64,000 bases of DNA from Theileria orientalis strain Shintoku (lineage: Eukaryota; Apicomplexa; Aconoidasida; Piroplasmida; Theileriidae), in the NCBI RefSeq assembly GCF_000740895.1, contig NC_025263.1, positions 310,001-374,000 on the forward strand. The letters are read 5' to 3'. Position numbers and translations under genes: made by a program. Below are positions 42,794 to 53,219 of this stretch, one piece after another (position 1 is the first letter of the stretch; each line of letters begins with the position of its first letter). Under the pieces are notes generated by a model. It was not told where the DNA came from, did no database searches, and worked only from the letters and a program-made list of their open reading frames with translations.

Positions 42794-43572
42794 TATTTAG
42801 AGTATATACTTGAGATATCTATTTAGTCGTAAAATATCTAAATAGGCGAGAGTATTTATATAATTTTTTATTTACGACTAAATTAATTTTAAATATGAGT
42901 TTATTTCCAGTTACATATCGCGTAGTCTTACCATAATTAGCGATATTTACCGAGGAGGTATCCTAATTATCCTACCGTACCGTACTTTAATTACCCTTCC
43001 CGACTATCCTCCTTATCGCTATTTCGTTACTTATCCTTAAGTAATCATAGCATAACCTGCGATAATTATGCTATTCCTAGATAACACTATCCCAGTTAGT
43101 CCTACCATTCCAGTTTTCCCCGCTTGGTCCATTTCCCACAGTTGTTCGTTTGTCCTTTTCAGACGTTATGTCGCTTTGCCCCCTGCCTGTCACTGAATTC
43201 CTTGTGTCACTTCCCTACCTTAATTTTCTGTCCTTTCCTTGTTACATTTTGGTTATTACTAAGTATTTGCATTCTGTTTTTCATTATCTGTTATTCGTGA
43301 GTGTTTTTTTTGTTCCTGTAGAGATGATAGGATTCCATAACTTTTGCTCTACAATTCGGCCTTCTAGAGTAAATTTATAGACAATAGTTTTATTTATTGA
43401 TTTTTCTTGTATATTTGACGGTTTAGACTCGAGGGTTTGGTTTTTTGACTTCCTTAGTTCACACATTCAGCACGGCATCTGATTCTACCATAAATAACGT
43501 AAAATAATATATAGTTACGTTATCATATTACACATAAATAAAATTTAGGCAATTCATAGAGTTAACGCCCAC
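42794..43572. other. Long spacer with inverted repeats
   Basis: About 780 bp without a credible coding frame. It starts with a perfect 13-base inverted repeat (42821-42833 with 42871-42883). It continues with a region (about 42950-43250) that is C/T-rich on the plus strand with further short inverted repeats (9-base stem at 43047-43055/43066-43074). The composition differs from the other spacers, which are plainly AT-rich. A structured noncoding RNA is possible but I could not match a known class. Confidence 0.5.
42821..42883. repeat. Perfect 13-bp inverted repeat (hairpin)
   Basis: ATTTAGTCGTAAA at 42821 and its exact reverse complement at 42871 flank a 37-base AT-rich loop, 28 bases after the RRM-gene stop codon. 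It could form a hairpin in the 3' UTR of that mRNA. Confidence 0.8.
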
Positions 43573-44809
43573 ATGTTATCTCATAAGATAGATTTACACG
43601 ATTTCAGAGAAAAGTTACACAACTGCAAAGCTAAATACACATTTAACGGTAACAAATCGTTTAAATTAATTTAAGATAGTTATACATTGACAAATTTATC
43701 CTCATAACTCAATAATTTACTCTTAGATAGCTTTATTCTAGTAAAGGAATGCCCAGACTTTTCTCACGATTCAGGACCTGTCCTTTTAACTAATGTAAGT
43801 AAATTCTATAAAGCACTCCACTGAATAACATGGGATATATAGAGTGGAATCGCAGTACTTTGGGGCAACAGCAGCGCCAGTTTGCCTACATACAGGTCAC
43901 TAGTTCAAGAATCAGATGAGTGTGTTTGTGTGTTAGTCATGATATTGTAGATCAAACATAACGTTTGACTCGTTTTCTGAGTCGCTCGAAGTCGTTGAAA
44001 CTACAGGGTATGTTGTAAATAACCGCATTAAACTTAGAAAAACGCGTGTTCATGATGGAACGATTAGTCTAACCACTTCTGATAACAGGGAGTACGATCA
44101 GGTACCTCTTGTGATATATTAAGTTAAACGAATGTCATAAACTCACCTTCTAATGATTAGATCGCAATTTCTTTTGCCATGATCAATGCCGTTAAACTAA
44201 ACTACTTGGAGCTCGACATTACAAATGCGCTTGAGGTTTATTCCAATACTTAATATATTATCAGTTGAAGAACAATGCCCTCAACGAGCTTGTTAACGTC
44301 GTAAAATCGCACAAACTGGTACTTTAAAGCACACAACGCCGTTTTTATAAAAACTTCGAGTAGGACAGGCTTGCTAGAACTCTTTTCGATCTTGAGACCA
44401 GAGCCCACAATTGCAGATACAGGCTGAACCTCCAGCAAGGTTACTTGCCATTGAAAAAAACTTCATTCAGATCTGCTCGAATACCCTGATGTGTTATGGG
44501 ACTATGACAAGCAGTGCGACCTGTTCAACAGGGTCCAAATCACGTTTGACATTCCCAAGAGACTCGATAACTTGAACCACAGGTACCTGCTCGTTCCCCA
44601 ATTTTCCTCAGGATATCTTGGACTATTCAGACTTTGAACTCATACTCCGATTACGTCAGACACAAGCACTCCTCAAGACTAGAAAAGGTTCATCTACACC
44701 TAAATAGACTCACGTTTGCTTGTAGATTATCATCGCCGTTATATCTGTTGAACTAGCACTGGCTCTGATCCAGGCTCTAAGATCAAATATGAACCAAGGA
44801 GCCCATTAA
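43573..44809 (+). CDS. RMND1/Sif2-like DUF155 protein (11 exons)
   Basis: Predicted exons are 43573-43648, 43727-43794, 43843-43895, 43951-44007, 44038-44101, 44161-44235, 44265-44318, 44364-44439, 44471-44582, 44612-44687 and 44726-44809, about 264 residues. DUF155 proteins (RMND1 in animals, RMD1/RMD8 in yeast) are membrane-associated; RMND1 anchors the mitochondrial translation machinery. The pattern fits: a central strand GIAVLWGNSS, then IAISFAMINAVKLNYLELDI (family: FA.S.ALA.SVKL...E), the helical NCRYRLNLQQDLLEYPDVLWD (RHRINL..DLL..PDFYW), and a C-terminal hydrophobic helix (IIIAVISVELALALIQAL) like the family's membrane anchor. Every exon is under 115 bases and every junction keeps frame. 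A mitochondrial presequence is not obvious, so an upstream start exon may be missing. Confidence 0.72.
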
Positions 44810-44937
44810 TATCAATATCGCTACCATGTGTGCAGCTACATGTATTGACACAACATTCTCAAAATCGGTTTATGAACAGACGTTAGTTGTGGTTGCATTG
44901 ATAAAACAACATTATGGTACTCTTAATAATTTACAGA

Positions 44938-45847
44938 TTACGAGTGGCCCAGTCTTATTCCCCTTCCTATGAAACCATGATTTCTGGTTTCCGTCGCCCT
45001 CGGCCTGTATTGAAACGAACCGGTCGTGGCTCCCGAGGCTGGCAGGAACCTAGCGTACAGTCTATCGAGCTGGTTCGCGATGTAGTCGAACACCTTTGGG
45101 GTCCTGGCCAGGTAGTTTTTGTAACCTAAATCACGTGTGTGTATGCAACTGTTTATAACAGTTTAATTCGTAACAACTTTAAATAATTACTTAAACTGGG
45201 GGCACACGTGTACACACACGCATTCTCACCTTTGCTCGGCAGCACTTCGCGCAGTAGGTAGTATATGTGGCCTGAAATCATTCCCATCAGGTCCACCCAC
45301 AGCGACGAGCCCATCACGAGGTGCAGGAACATCATTGCGAACGGGAGCTGGTACCCCTTTACGGTGACGAAGTATATCGTCACCACGCTGAACATGTCCC
45401 TCTTTGACCAGTAGTATATTATTGAGAAGAGGAGCGCGTCGGCCAGGTACGGGTAGCCTACACACAATTTCAAACTCGGTGCGTACCTGATGGCCAGAAG
45501 AACGCTGCGCTCACTGACGACAGCGTCACCGTCTGGATGACGAGGAAATACAGATACGATCCTGGAGAGCCTGCGAACACTGCGTTCTTCTCGAGTGAGG
45601 CTGAGAACTGCGAAAATAGCATCACGAAGAAGACCCATCTCAGCGAGAACTTTCCTACGAAGAGCACGTTGGTGAAAACTCTCCACACTTGCAGTTTTTG
45701 GAGGACCAGCGGCCAGTTTAGTGACAGTGTCGACGGCTGCACTCCCTTGAACAAAACCAGCAGCGTCAACCCGAGTACTATGGTGATGAAGGCCCGCGTA
45801 AACCTGGGCAGTCGAATATACCAGGTTTCAGGGCCGTGGGAATCCAT
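44938..45847 (-). CDS. DER1: Derlin, ER-associated degradation membrane protein (3 exons)
   Basis: Predicted exons in transcription order are 45847-45487, 45457-45230 and 45125-44938, about 258 residues. Derlins are rhomboid pseudoproteases forming the ERAD retrotranslocation channel; apicomplexans also use one at the apicoplast (SELMA). Visible: an N-terminal PETWYIRLPRFTRAFITIV helix, LQKLQVWRVFTNVLFVGKFS (derlin pattern QxWRxxTNFL), several hydrophobic helices, and MGSSLWVDLMGMISGHIYYLL (family: D..G...GHIYYFL). The soluble tail follows with NYLARTPKVFDYIANQL. The active-site Ser and His of true rhomboids are not apparent, as expected. No apicoplast-type extra leader is seen, so the ordinary ER form is favoured. 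Confidence 0.88.
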
Positions 45848-46244
45848 CTTATTATTAATGTGTAACTACTTATTCTTCGTTAAAGTGCTACAGTAATCGT
45901 TTATGTATACAAACCAACTAAAAAATTAGGAAAAGTGGCAATAAACAAATTTATCATCTTATAAAAAAAGTTAAATAATTTTAAATAACTATTAGATTAA
46001 TTATCATAATTTGACTGATTGTTATTGTGGGATGAATCAACAATGTCAATATTTATTTAAAGAGTTAATAAACACTTTTCTTAATTTATTTACTATTTAT
46101 ATATATACTGATGTTATAATGATCGTGTTTATACATATTATTAACTCTGTATTTCCTTGTTTTGATAATAATTGTAACTCTATTCAATCTTGAGTAATGT
46201 TTCCACTAAACGTTTTAATTTTTTACAATTCTAACAATTAATAA
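45848..46244. other. Divergent AT-rich spacer
   Basis: About 400 bp between Derlin (minus) and the TAF9-like gene (plus). Short open frames here are AT-rich noise. No named element. Confidence 0.45.
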
Positions 46245-47017
46245 TGATGTATGATGGTATTGTTAAGGATAATGATCCCACCGAATCTCTAAATGATAAT
46301 GTTACTGGTGTATGTTTATAACTCATAATTTAACATTTCAGTCTACCGGAAAATCCTATCTTTCTGCATTGATTGAGCTGATGATGCGCGAAATGGATAT
46401 TACATCTTATGATGATAGAACTTGCCATATGCTCGTTGACTTACTACAAAGTATTTTCACATATAATCATTTTTATTAGGAGAATCCTTATTGTTATTGA
46501 AAGCTTCTGTTGAAAATAGCGAACGGAGGCTTTCATCAGAGAGTGAAAAGCTCCTTCTAGGAAATAGCTCAACCACAAGCTTGACTAAACCTAATATGAA
46601 GGTCACCGAGGAAGACTCTATGCTGGTCTGCCAGGAATATATTAATAACAATGTAATACAATCAGGGATAACAAGGGTAACATGTATAATTGTATATACA
46701 CACTGTAGGACCTTCTTGATGTTCACAAGTATGCAAATAACGTTCGGTTTGCATCCAAACAAACGATTGTGGGAAATAAGACGAGGTCGTATTCAGCATA
46801 TAGAGGAGAGTGTGTACTTACTATTATGTTGTATATTTATTCATATAGGGATGAAATGGGCCAATTTCCTAGTGGACCGATTCCACACTTACCGGATAAC
46901 CTATCACTTAACACATTGGTAATAACGATACACATAGAAGATAAATATACACGAATCAACAAAATAAAATTAATTCAGCTTCCTCATTGGGATATAACAC
47001 TCAGGGAAAACAAATAA
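46245..47017 (+). CDS. TAF9-like histone-fold protein (6 exons)
   Basis: Predicted exons are 46245-46310, 46342-46450, 46480-46676, 46709-46809, 46849-46918 and 46979-47017, about 193 residues. The N-terminal half has a histone-fold layout (ALIELMMREMDITSYDDRTC, then LLLLKASVENSERR...VTEEDSMLV). It resembles TAF9 of TFIID (LLRDMGITEYEPRV; ...VDADDVRLAI). Downstream, ITRDLLDVHKYAN and PSGPIPHLPDNLSL recall the conserved region after the TAF9 histone fold, which ends in a PPDRYCLTAPNY-like segment. TAF9 pairs with TAF6 in TFIID. The gene is AT-rich and some junctions are weak; in particular the 60-base segment 46919-46978 is in frame and could be exon instead. Identity is tentative. Confidence 0.5.
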
Positions 47018-47297
47018 ACGCGATTAACAAAAATTAGTATTAAATTATGTATCATAGTTTCTTTGTTGATTTTAATGGACATAATTTATATACTACAATT
47101 TATATTTTTATTTTAATATTGTTTGTTGTTTTCTATTAGTAATTAGTTTCATTTTAATTGATATTTTTATATCGGTGGGGGAGCCTAATATGTACATAAA
47201 TATTTATTTCACTATTAGTTTTATTTATACCCTTTATATTTAAAAGTTGATTTTTAGTAAAATACAGCCTGTGTAAGTATATAAATAATAATTAAAA

Positions 47298-49064
47298 ATG
47301 GATATTGATGAGATTCTTTTTAAATATAATACTTTAACTTTAAAGAAGTTAGAACTTGATGATTTGATCGCACCCAAATGTTTTCCAGGTGCTAAAATAG
47401 GATGTTGCTCATATCCTGAGGACTTGATGACAGCGTATGTGCAACTGAATGATTACATTCTCGGAAATCAGCCACACGATCCTGATTCCGTTACCACAAA
47501 TCACGTTGACTCTCAACACAAATTGAAGATATTATCGGATGAGAGAGTAATGTACGTGTGTGAGAACGTGGTCTACGTCCTCGCATATTATTTGATAGAA
47601 ACGGGGCAGACGGATTCTCTTTTGGGCCTGCTGATCAGGAATGAGGAGTTCTTCTCAATTCTGCCGCAGGCGAAAACAGCTAAAATGGTGAGGTCGATTC
47701 TAGAAAGACTTTCACAAGTGGTCAAGGATTTAAACGTACTCTACAAAATATTCTCGATATACCGAGGATGGTGCGACTCAAAGAAGAGGAAGTTTTTGGG
47801 GCTTCGCATAGAGTTGAAGCTGGTAGTGATACTGATTTTGATGAGAAGATTCACGGAGGCGTCGAAAAGACTGAACGCCTTGCAGAATGAAGTGAGGCTG
47901 CTAGAAGACAAATCGCTGTTGCTGGATGTGTACCTGGTGCAGGCGAAGTTCTACCTGCTGCTGAGAGACTTCACGAAAATGAAGGTCTTCGTCAGCAACG
48001 CCAAGAACACGTCGACGAACATTAACACGCCAGTGTACGTTACATCGGAGATAGATTTACTGTCCGGAATACTGTACCTGTGCGAAAAGGACTACAAAAC
48101 AGCATACTCGTACCTGTTCGAAAGCTTTGAAGGCTTTCACATGTCGCTGTGTAACGCGTACAGTTATTTGTACCCGAATCTGAATAGAGTGAAGAGGAAG
48201 ACGAGAAATTTAACAGGCCTCGAGGAGCCGAAGACAGTGGAAACAGATGACATAACCACCGAGAAGGTGAGGTTCAGTTGCCACCCAACGACCTCGGACA
48301 TCTCGCCGGTGTTCTTCACATTCTATAACCTGTATGACTACCACAGAACCTCTGATAAGGTTGACCGAAATCAAAAGCTGGATTCAGTCGGATCGTACTA
48401 CATTAGGTTCTACTCAATGGTCGACTTTAGCTCGGATGAGCTGGAAATCGACGAGACTGCACACTTTCTAGCAGAACCAGAGCACTACAGCCTGGACGTT
48501 AGCACAATCGTAGGGGCAGATGAACGAAAACTGGTTCAGTCGCTCAAGTACCTCATGCTCTCAGCAGTGCTCAGCGGCCAGGCGGGGGATCTGAACACAC
48601 TGCTGGGCGCCAAGAACAAGCTGAAGTACTCAAACCACCTCGAGATAGTCATGATCAAGAAGATAGGCAACTGCTACAAGGAGAGCTCCCTGATCAACTT
48701 TGAGAAGCTGCTCACGGAGTACAGGGAGGTGATAATGCTGGACCCGGTGCTCCAGCACGAAGTCCAGAGCCTGTACGACGCGCTTCTGGAAAAGAACATC
48801 CTCAGGCTGCTGAAGCCATACAGCATAGTCGAGTGCGAGTTCGTCGCGAGGAAGCTGGACCTCCCGGTCGAGAGGGTGGAGCGGAAGCTGGCCGAGATGA
48901 TCCTGGACAACAAGCTCAAGGGCACAATCGACCAGGGGTCGAGCACACTCGAGGTTTACGACGAGGTCGAAGTGCTTCCGATATACGAGAACGTGACAAA
49001 GTCGATTGGACACATGACTGAGGTGATAGAAACACTATACGAGAAGGCGAAGCTGGCAATATGA
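47298..49064 (+). CDS. RPN6: 26S proteasome non-ATPase subunit RPN6/PSMD11
   Basis: A single exon of 588 residues. RPN6 is a lid subunit clamping the 19S lid to the 20S core. The C-terminal ~90 residues are the clearest: KPYSIVECEFVARKLDLPVERVERKLAEMILDNKLKGTIDQ..., the winged-helix end of a PCI domain, then VTKSIGHMTEVIETLYEKAK, closely like PSMD11 ([34 protein letters not shown]). Upstream lie helical repeats of the PCI solenoid (LDVYLVQAKFYLLLRDFTKM, YLCEKDYKTAYSYLFESFEGF). The protein is ~160 residues longer than human PSMD11, owing to an N-terminal extension and a charged insert (about residues 300-400). The start ATG follows an A-rich leader (AATTAAAAATGG). Confidence 0.85.
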   Translation: MDIDEILFKYNTLTLKKLELDDLIAPKCFPGAKIGCCSYPEDLMTAYVQLNDYILGNQPHDPDSVTTNHVDSQHKLKILSDERVMYVCENVVYVLAYYLIETGQTDSLLGLLIRNEEFFSILPQAKTAKMVRSILERLSQVVKDLNVLYKIFSIYRGWCDSKKRKFLGLRIELKLVVILILMRRFTEASKRLNALQNEVRLLEDKSLLLDVYLVQAKFYLLLRDFTKMKVFVSNAKNTSTNINTPVYVTSEIDLLSGILYLCEKDYKTAYSYLFESFEGFHMSLCNAYSYLYPNLNRVKRKTRNLTGLEEPKTVETDDITTEKVRFSCHPTTSDISPVFFTFYNLYDYHRTSDKVDRNQKLDSVGSYYIRFYSMVDFSSDELEIDETAHFLAEPEHYSLDVSTIVGADERKLVQSLKYLMLSAVLSGQAGDLNTLLGAKNKLKYSNHLEIVMIKKIGNCYKESSLINFEKLLTEYREVIMLDPVLQHEVQSLYDALLEKNILRLLKPYSIVECEFVARKLDLPVERVERKLAEMILDNKLKGTIDQGSSTLEVYDEVEVLPIYENVTKSIGHMTEVIETLYEKAKLAI

Positions 49065-49220
49065 TAGTATCTACTAATCTCATGTAAACACTCTATTTTA
49101 TACACAGATAGGGACTTTGTACAATAATATTTATTTTAAAGAGTTTCGTTACTAAAGATTTTTATTTATACCCAGTTAAATCGAAATACATCGAACATCA
49201 TGGAATCTTGACTTGGTACT

Positions 49221-51232
49221 ATGTTGGATGGACTTTTAGCCAAAGAAAAGAATAAGAAGCTATTAGAAGTCAGTAAATAAAGACGTCATTTAGATATTTA
49301 TTAATCTGTGTAGTTAAATGACATTGTTATTTAACAAATTTGAGGAACTCAATTTTTCGATATTTAAAATCATCATTTTGCTTTAGAAACGCTCTTTTGA
49401 GAACCTGGTGATTTGTAATTCTCTGGCCTTATCGAATCTTCCCATAAAGGGCGAGTGTATATTGGATTTATCAAAGGATGGGTACCTTGATATGAGTTTT
49501 ACTTTTGTTTATTACCATATTTTGTAAATGAAATGTGTATAAATAAAAAAATTAACGTGTATTTGTTTAGTGAATATGTTCTTGCTTCGAACAAATCAAC
49601 TATTTGCCTCGCTCACACACTATCGCACCTGTACAATCCACTTCTCCGTCATAGTAAGTTTACAAACGCCCTTTATTACGGAAATTTATAGAACACGACC
49701 CAAAAAGTTGCTGCTGTGACTCTTATTTGATCAAGTACACGCCCCCGAGGTCCAACGTTGTGAAGAAAACCTTGAAATATAAGACCAGGTGCACGTCCTC
49801 GCTCTGGTACTCCAATGACAACTCCATATTTTTGACTGGTGGAGACAGCTCTATAGACGTAAGTGGCATTCGTTTCAAAAATTCCTAGGTTTGGGACAGC
49901 TCCATACCAGAAGTTGCGTACTCGTTTTCAAACCTGCCGAGTTTAGTCAAGTATTTGGCCGTCGCAAACTCAAGTTCCGTAAGTCCTACCATAGCGGGTG
50001 GCCTTTCGTGCGGAACCATATCCCTGTGTGACACGCGATACGGAAGCTCGACTAATTTCTGCAAGCCTGGGTTTTCAGGTACCTTGTGGTTACCTGATTC
50101 ACACATTTTTAGCCTCAGTCTCCGTGATGAAGTTCTTAAAGCACAATGACAATCAACTTATCGCCGGGTATGAAAACTCTTCAGTTTTAGTGTGGGACTT
50201 GAGACGGTTCAACACGCCCCTGTGCTCAATTTCAAACATAGTTCCTGCAAAGACAAATTCTATCATTTGGGGGTGCTCTTTCAACTCAGGTATTTTGCTA
50301 ATTAATTTTATTAGAGTCATTGTTATCACTAACTTGTAGGACCTCTGGCCTCAAATCTGATTAGAGAAAACCACTCTTTTGATTTCAAAACTGAGGAGGA
50401 AGTTTGGAATTACATCAAAGCGCATGAGACTGGAAGTAGGGGATCAGGTTCTAGCAGCTTTGAGGAGAATAAGTTTCCGCATGGTGGCAGGGGAAGGGGA
50501 CGGGGTAATTCCAGGAGGAGGCAACTCGACCTAAGCTCACACGCACCTAAGGCATGATTCACATTCACGATTAAATTGTGTTTAGAGCTTTGCATCGCAA
50601 ATGAGTTATATTAGCGCTGAAACTCAATCCTATTTTGGCGGCGTAAAGACTGATTTGTCGACCGACATTAAGATTTCTGACGTGGATTTAAACGTATACA
50701 TATCCTGTAAGCTACAACACTGACATGAATTTCCTTAGACAAAAACGGGGTCATAGAGAGCTACAACTCTACCAGTTTTAAGGTGCTACGCTCAATTGAC
50801 GTAAACAGTTTCAACAACTTGCTTCCCTGGGAAAACCCTCAGAAAAAATACTCGCAAAAGATGAAGATTGAGCTCATCTGCCAGGACTCATTTGTGCTAT
50901 TCAACAACAGCGATAGTGTTGGCATGGTAAGCTTGAAGGACGGGTCTCTAAATCGTTATATCCGGATGCGAAACGATGAACGTGATGGCGTGTTTGCACA
51001 TTTATCCGATGGCAACGCACCGGAGTGTTGCGATCCCAGCTGCTCGACTTCTAGGGCCACCCAACCCAGAGATGTAATGCTTCTGAAGGGCGTGAGTGAT
51101 ATTGCGACCATTCCTTCGATACGGGAAATATATATAATCAATGAGAGCGGGCAGCTGTTTGTTCTGCATCCAGGTAGTGAACTTGCAAACAATTTATTTT
51201 CAGAATACAAAAAACTCTTCAAACAAGCTTAA
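49221..51232 (+). CDS. WD40 protein, CSA/ERCC8-like (10 exons)
   Basis: Predicted exons are 49221-49268, 49387-49481, 49571-49653, 49692-49858, 49889-50078, 50113-50289, 50340-50551, 50586-50706, 50739-51173 and 51204-51232, about 518 residues. WD repeats are visible (SLWYSNDNSIFLTGGDSSID-VWD; AGGLSCGTISLCDTRYGS; NQLIAGYENSSVLVWDLRR). The order and wording, including a YLAVANSSS...GTISLCD repeat, resemble ERCC8/CSA, the substrate receptor that recruits a CUL4 ligase in transcription-coupled repair. An Arg/Gly-rich insert (HGGRGRGRGNSRRRQ) splits the propeller. One intron appears to use a GC donor (AAG|GCATGA at 50552), since no GT donor keeps frame. The last intron (30 bases) is frame-neutral. 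The CSA assignment is by eye; other DWD-type WD proteins are possible. Confidence 0.62.
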
Positions 51233-51371
51233 ATGTCGTCACACTTTAATTTTATATTATTATAAACCTGTTCTAGTTGTTACACATACACATCCTTTGT
51301 TGTGTGGAGATTCCACAGTTTTACATGAGATGTTTGTAATCTAGCTCGAGTTTCTCGTTTTATAATGAAAT

Positions 51372-53150
51372 ATGAATAAAAAGAAGAGTAAAAGGCCAAT
51401 TACGGTCTTGATTGTTACTGAATACTTCGTTCCCACCATTGGAGGTGTTGAGATTCACGTATACAAAGTCGCGGAATACCTAATTAAATTCGGTACTTTA
51501 GGCATACACTGCTTGAACAAAATAAAAACTTTCAGGATTTAAGGTGGTAATATTCACGAGGAACTTCGGGGACAGACGGCGAGGGGTCCGGTATATGGAA
51601 AACGGAATCAAGGTGTATCACCAGTGGAACAACGGCCTCATCCCGCCTTCCACCATTCCCACCTTCATTGACCTCTTTCCCTACTATCGCAACATTTTAA
51701 TCAGGGAGAAGGTGGACGTTGTGCACACGCACATGGTACGTTCGTTCCTTTCATTCTCCTCAGTCCGCGTCAAGACTCAAGCTGGAGATCGAGACGTATT
51801 CGATCATTCTCGGGTACCGCGTCGTCTTCACGGACCACAGCCTGTTCAGCTTCTCAGACCTAGGGCCGATATTTCTGAACGAGGTGACGGCGCGCTCACT
51901 CATTCTTGGTTTAGGACATTAAGCACTATTCGCCCTTCCTCGACCACCTGGTCGCTGTTTCTAACCGCCACAAGGAGAACATAGTGCTCAGGTCAGAGGT
52001 TGACCCCCGGAAGATATCAGTAATCCCAAACGGACTGGTGAGGACGCCAGTAGTGATTTTTTATTCAGGAGTCAAAGGACTTCGGATGCAACGCCGAGCA
52101 GCTGCCTCTCGACAAAATTGTCATTGTGTACATCTGTAGACTCTGCGAGCGCAAGGGCATCGACCTGGTAGTCCAGGTAATTCCCATCGTCTGCAAAAGG
52201 CACAAAAATGTGGAATTCATCATCGGTGCGTAAAGCCTAATCGCCTGATTCTACTTGTCAGTATCGATATGTAATTTTTAGGCGGTGGTGGTGACAGGAT
52301 AGCTATGGTCAGAGCAATGGTTGATAAATTTTACTTGCACGACAGGGTTCAAATTTTGGGTTAGACTGCGAGGCTTCACCGTGCATTAGGATACGTTCCG
52401 ACTCACGAGGTTAACAACGTGCTCAGAAGGGGTCACATATTTCTGGTGACGTCGCAAACGGAGTCGTTTTGTATAGCAGCTCTAGGTGCGCACTTATTTC
52501 TCAACGATATTTCAGAGGCGGCCTCAAGTGGCCTCATAGTCGTCTCCACATCGGTCGGCGGGATTCCAGAGGTTAGTTTATTCAAACTAAAGCCTCTTTC
52601 CCTAGATTCTCCCTCACGACATGGTTCTGCTCTCAGACTACGACCCTTTAGCGTTCTCTTACAGAATTGATGAGGCTATTGGCATGCTATCCACGGTCGA
52701 TACCAGGAAGTACCATGAGAGGGTGCGTTTGCCGCCTTAACTGCCAATTTAGGTTAAAAACATGTACTCGTGGGAGAAGACTGCTCTGAAGCTGGTAGGT
52801 TCTCATTCTGTTATATAGCTGCGCTGCGCACTCACACATTTACCTTTATGTGTAGACTGGCGTTTACTACAAGGCTCTTTTGACTCCCAGGATGAGTCTG
52901 AGGGAGAAGATTTACAAGTTGTTGAGGGTGAAGAACGGCTACGGTACCCACGCATTCTTTATTGCCCCGTTCAGGAATTTCTCTCATTCTCATCTTCGCC
53001 GTCGCCCTTTTCCAGTGGTTCATATACGAGTACATCTTTCCTAGGTATTTGGAGCATATTACACTACTGTACAGGCGTGAGTTTGAGGAGCCTCCCAACT
53101 GGTCTCAGGCCCAGTGCAGGGATGCCAAGGCTGAGAAGGCTCAGTTTTAA
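51372..53150 (+). CDS. PIGA: PIG-A, GPI GlcNAc-transferase catalytic subunit (12 exons)
   Basis: Predicted exons are 51372-51492, 51536-51735, 51764-51883, 51915-52037, 52069-52225, 52282-52359, 52390-52485, 52516-52571, 52606-52722, 52753-52794, 52856-52943 and 52975-53150, about 457 residues. PIG-A transfers GlcNAc from UDP-GlcNAc to phosphatidylinositol on the cytosolic ER face, the first step of GPI anchors that hold merozoite surface antigens. It is a GT4 glycosyltransferase: [57 protein letters not shown]-type region, [27 protein letters not shown], and the catalytic E-x7-E in [13 protein letters not shown]. The last exon gives a C-terminal membrane helix ([17 protein letters not shown]), reached only by splicing out 52944-52974. 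Spliced length is close to the family norm. Confidence 0.92.
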
Positions 53151-53219
53151 TGTTTTACAATTGCAAGCGCTAGCCACAGCACCTTGCTGTGTGTGCACTC
53201 GCGCCACTTACCCGCTTAT

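Noticed and set aside
42950..43300. Possible telomerase, RNase P or SRP RNA
   Set aside because: I saw no telomere-like template (CCCTAAA repeats) and none of the conserved RNase P or SRP sequence boxes.
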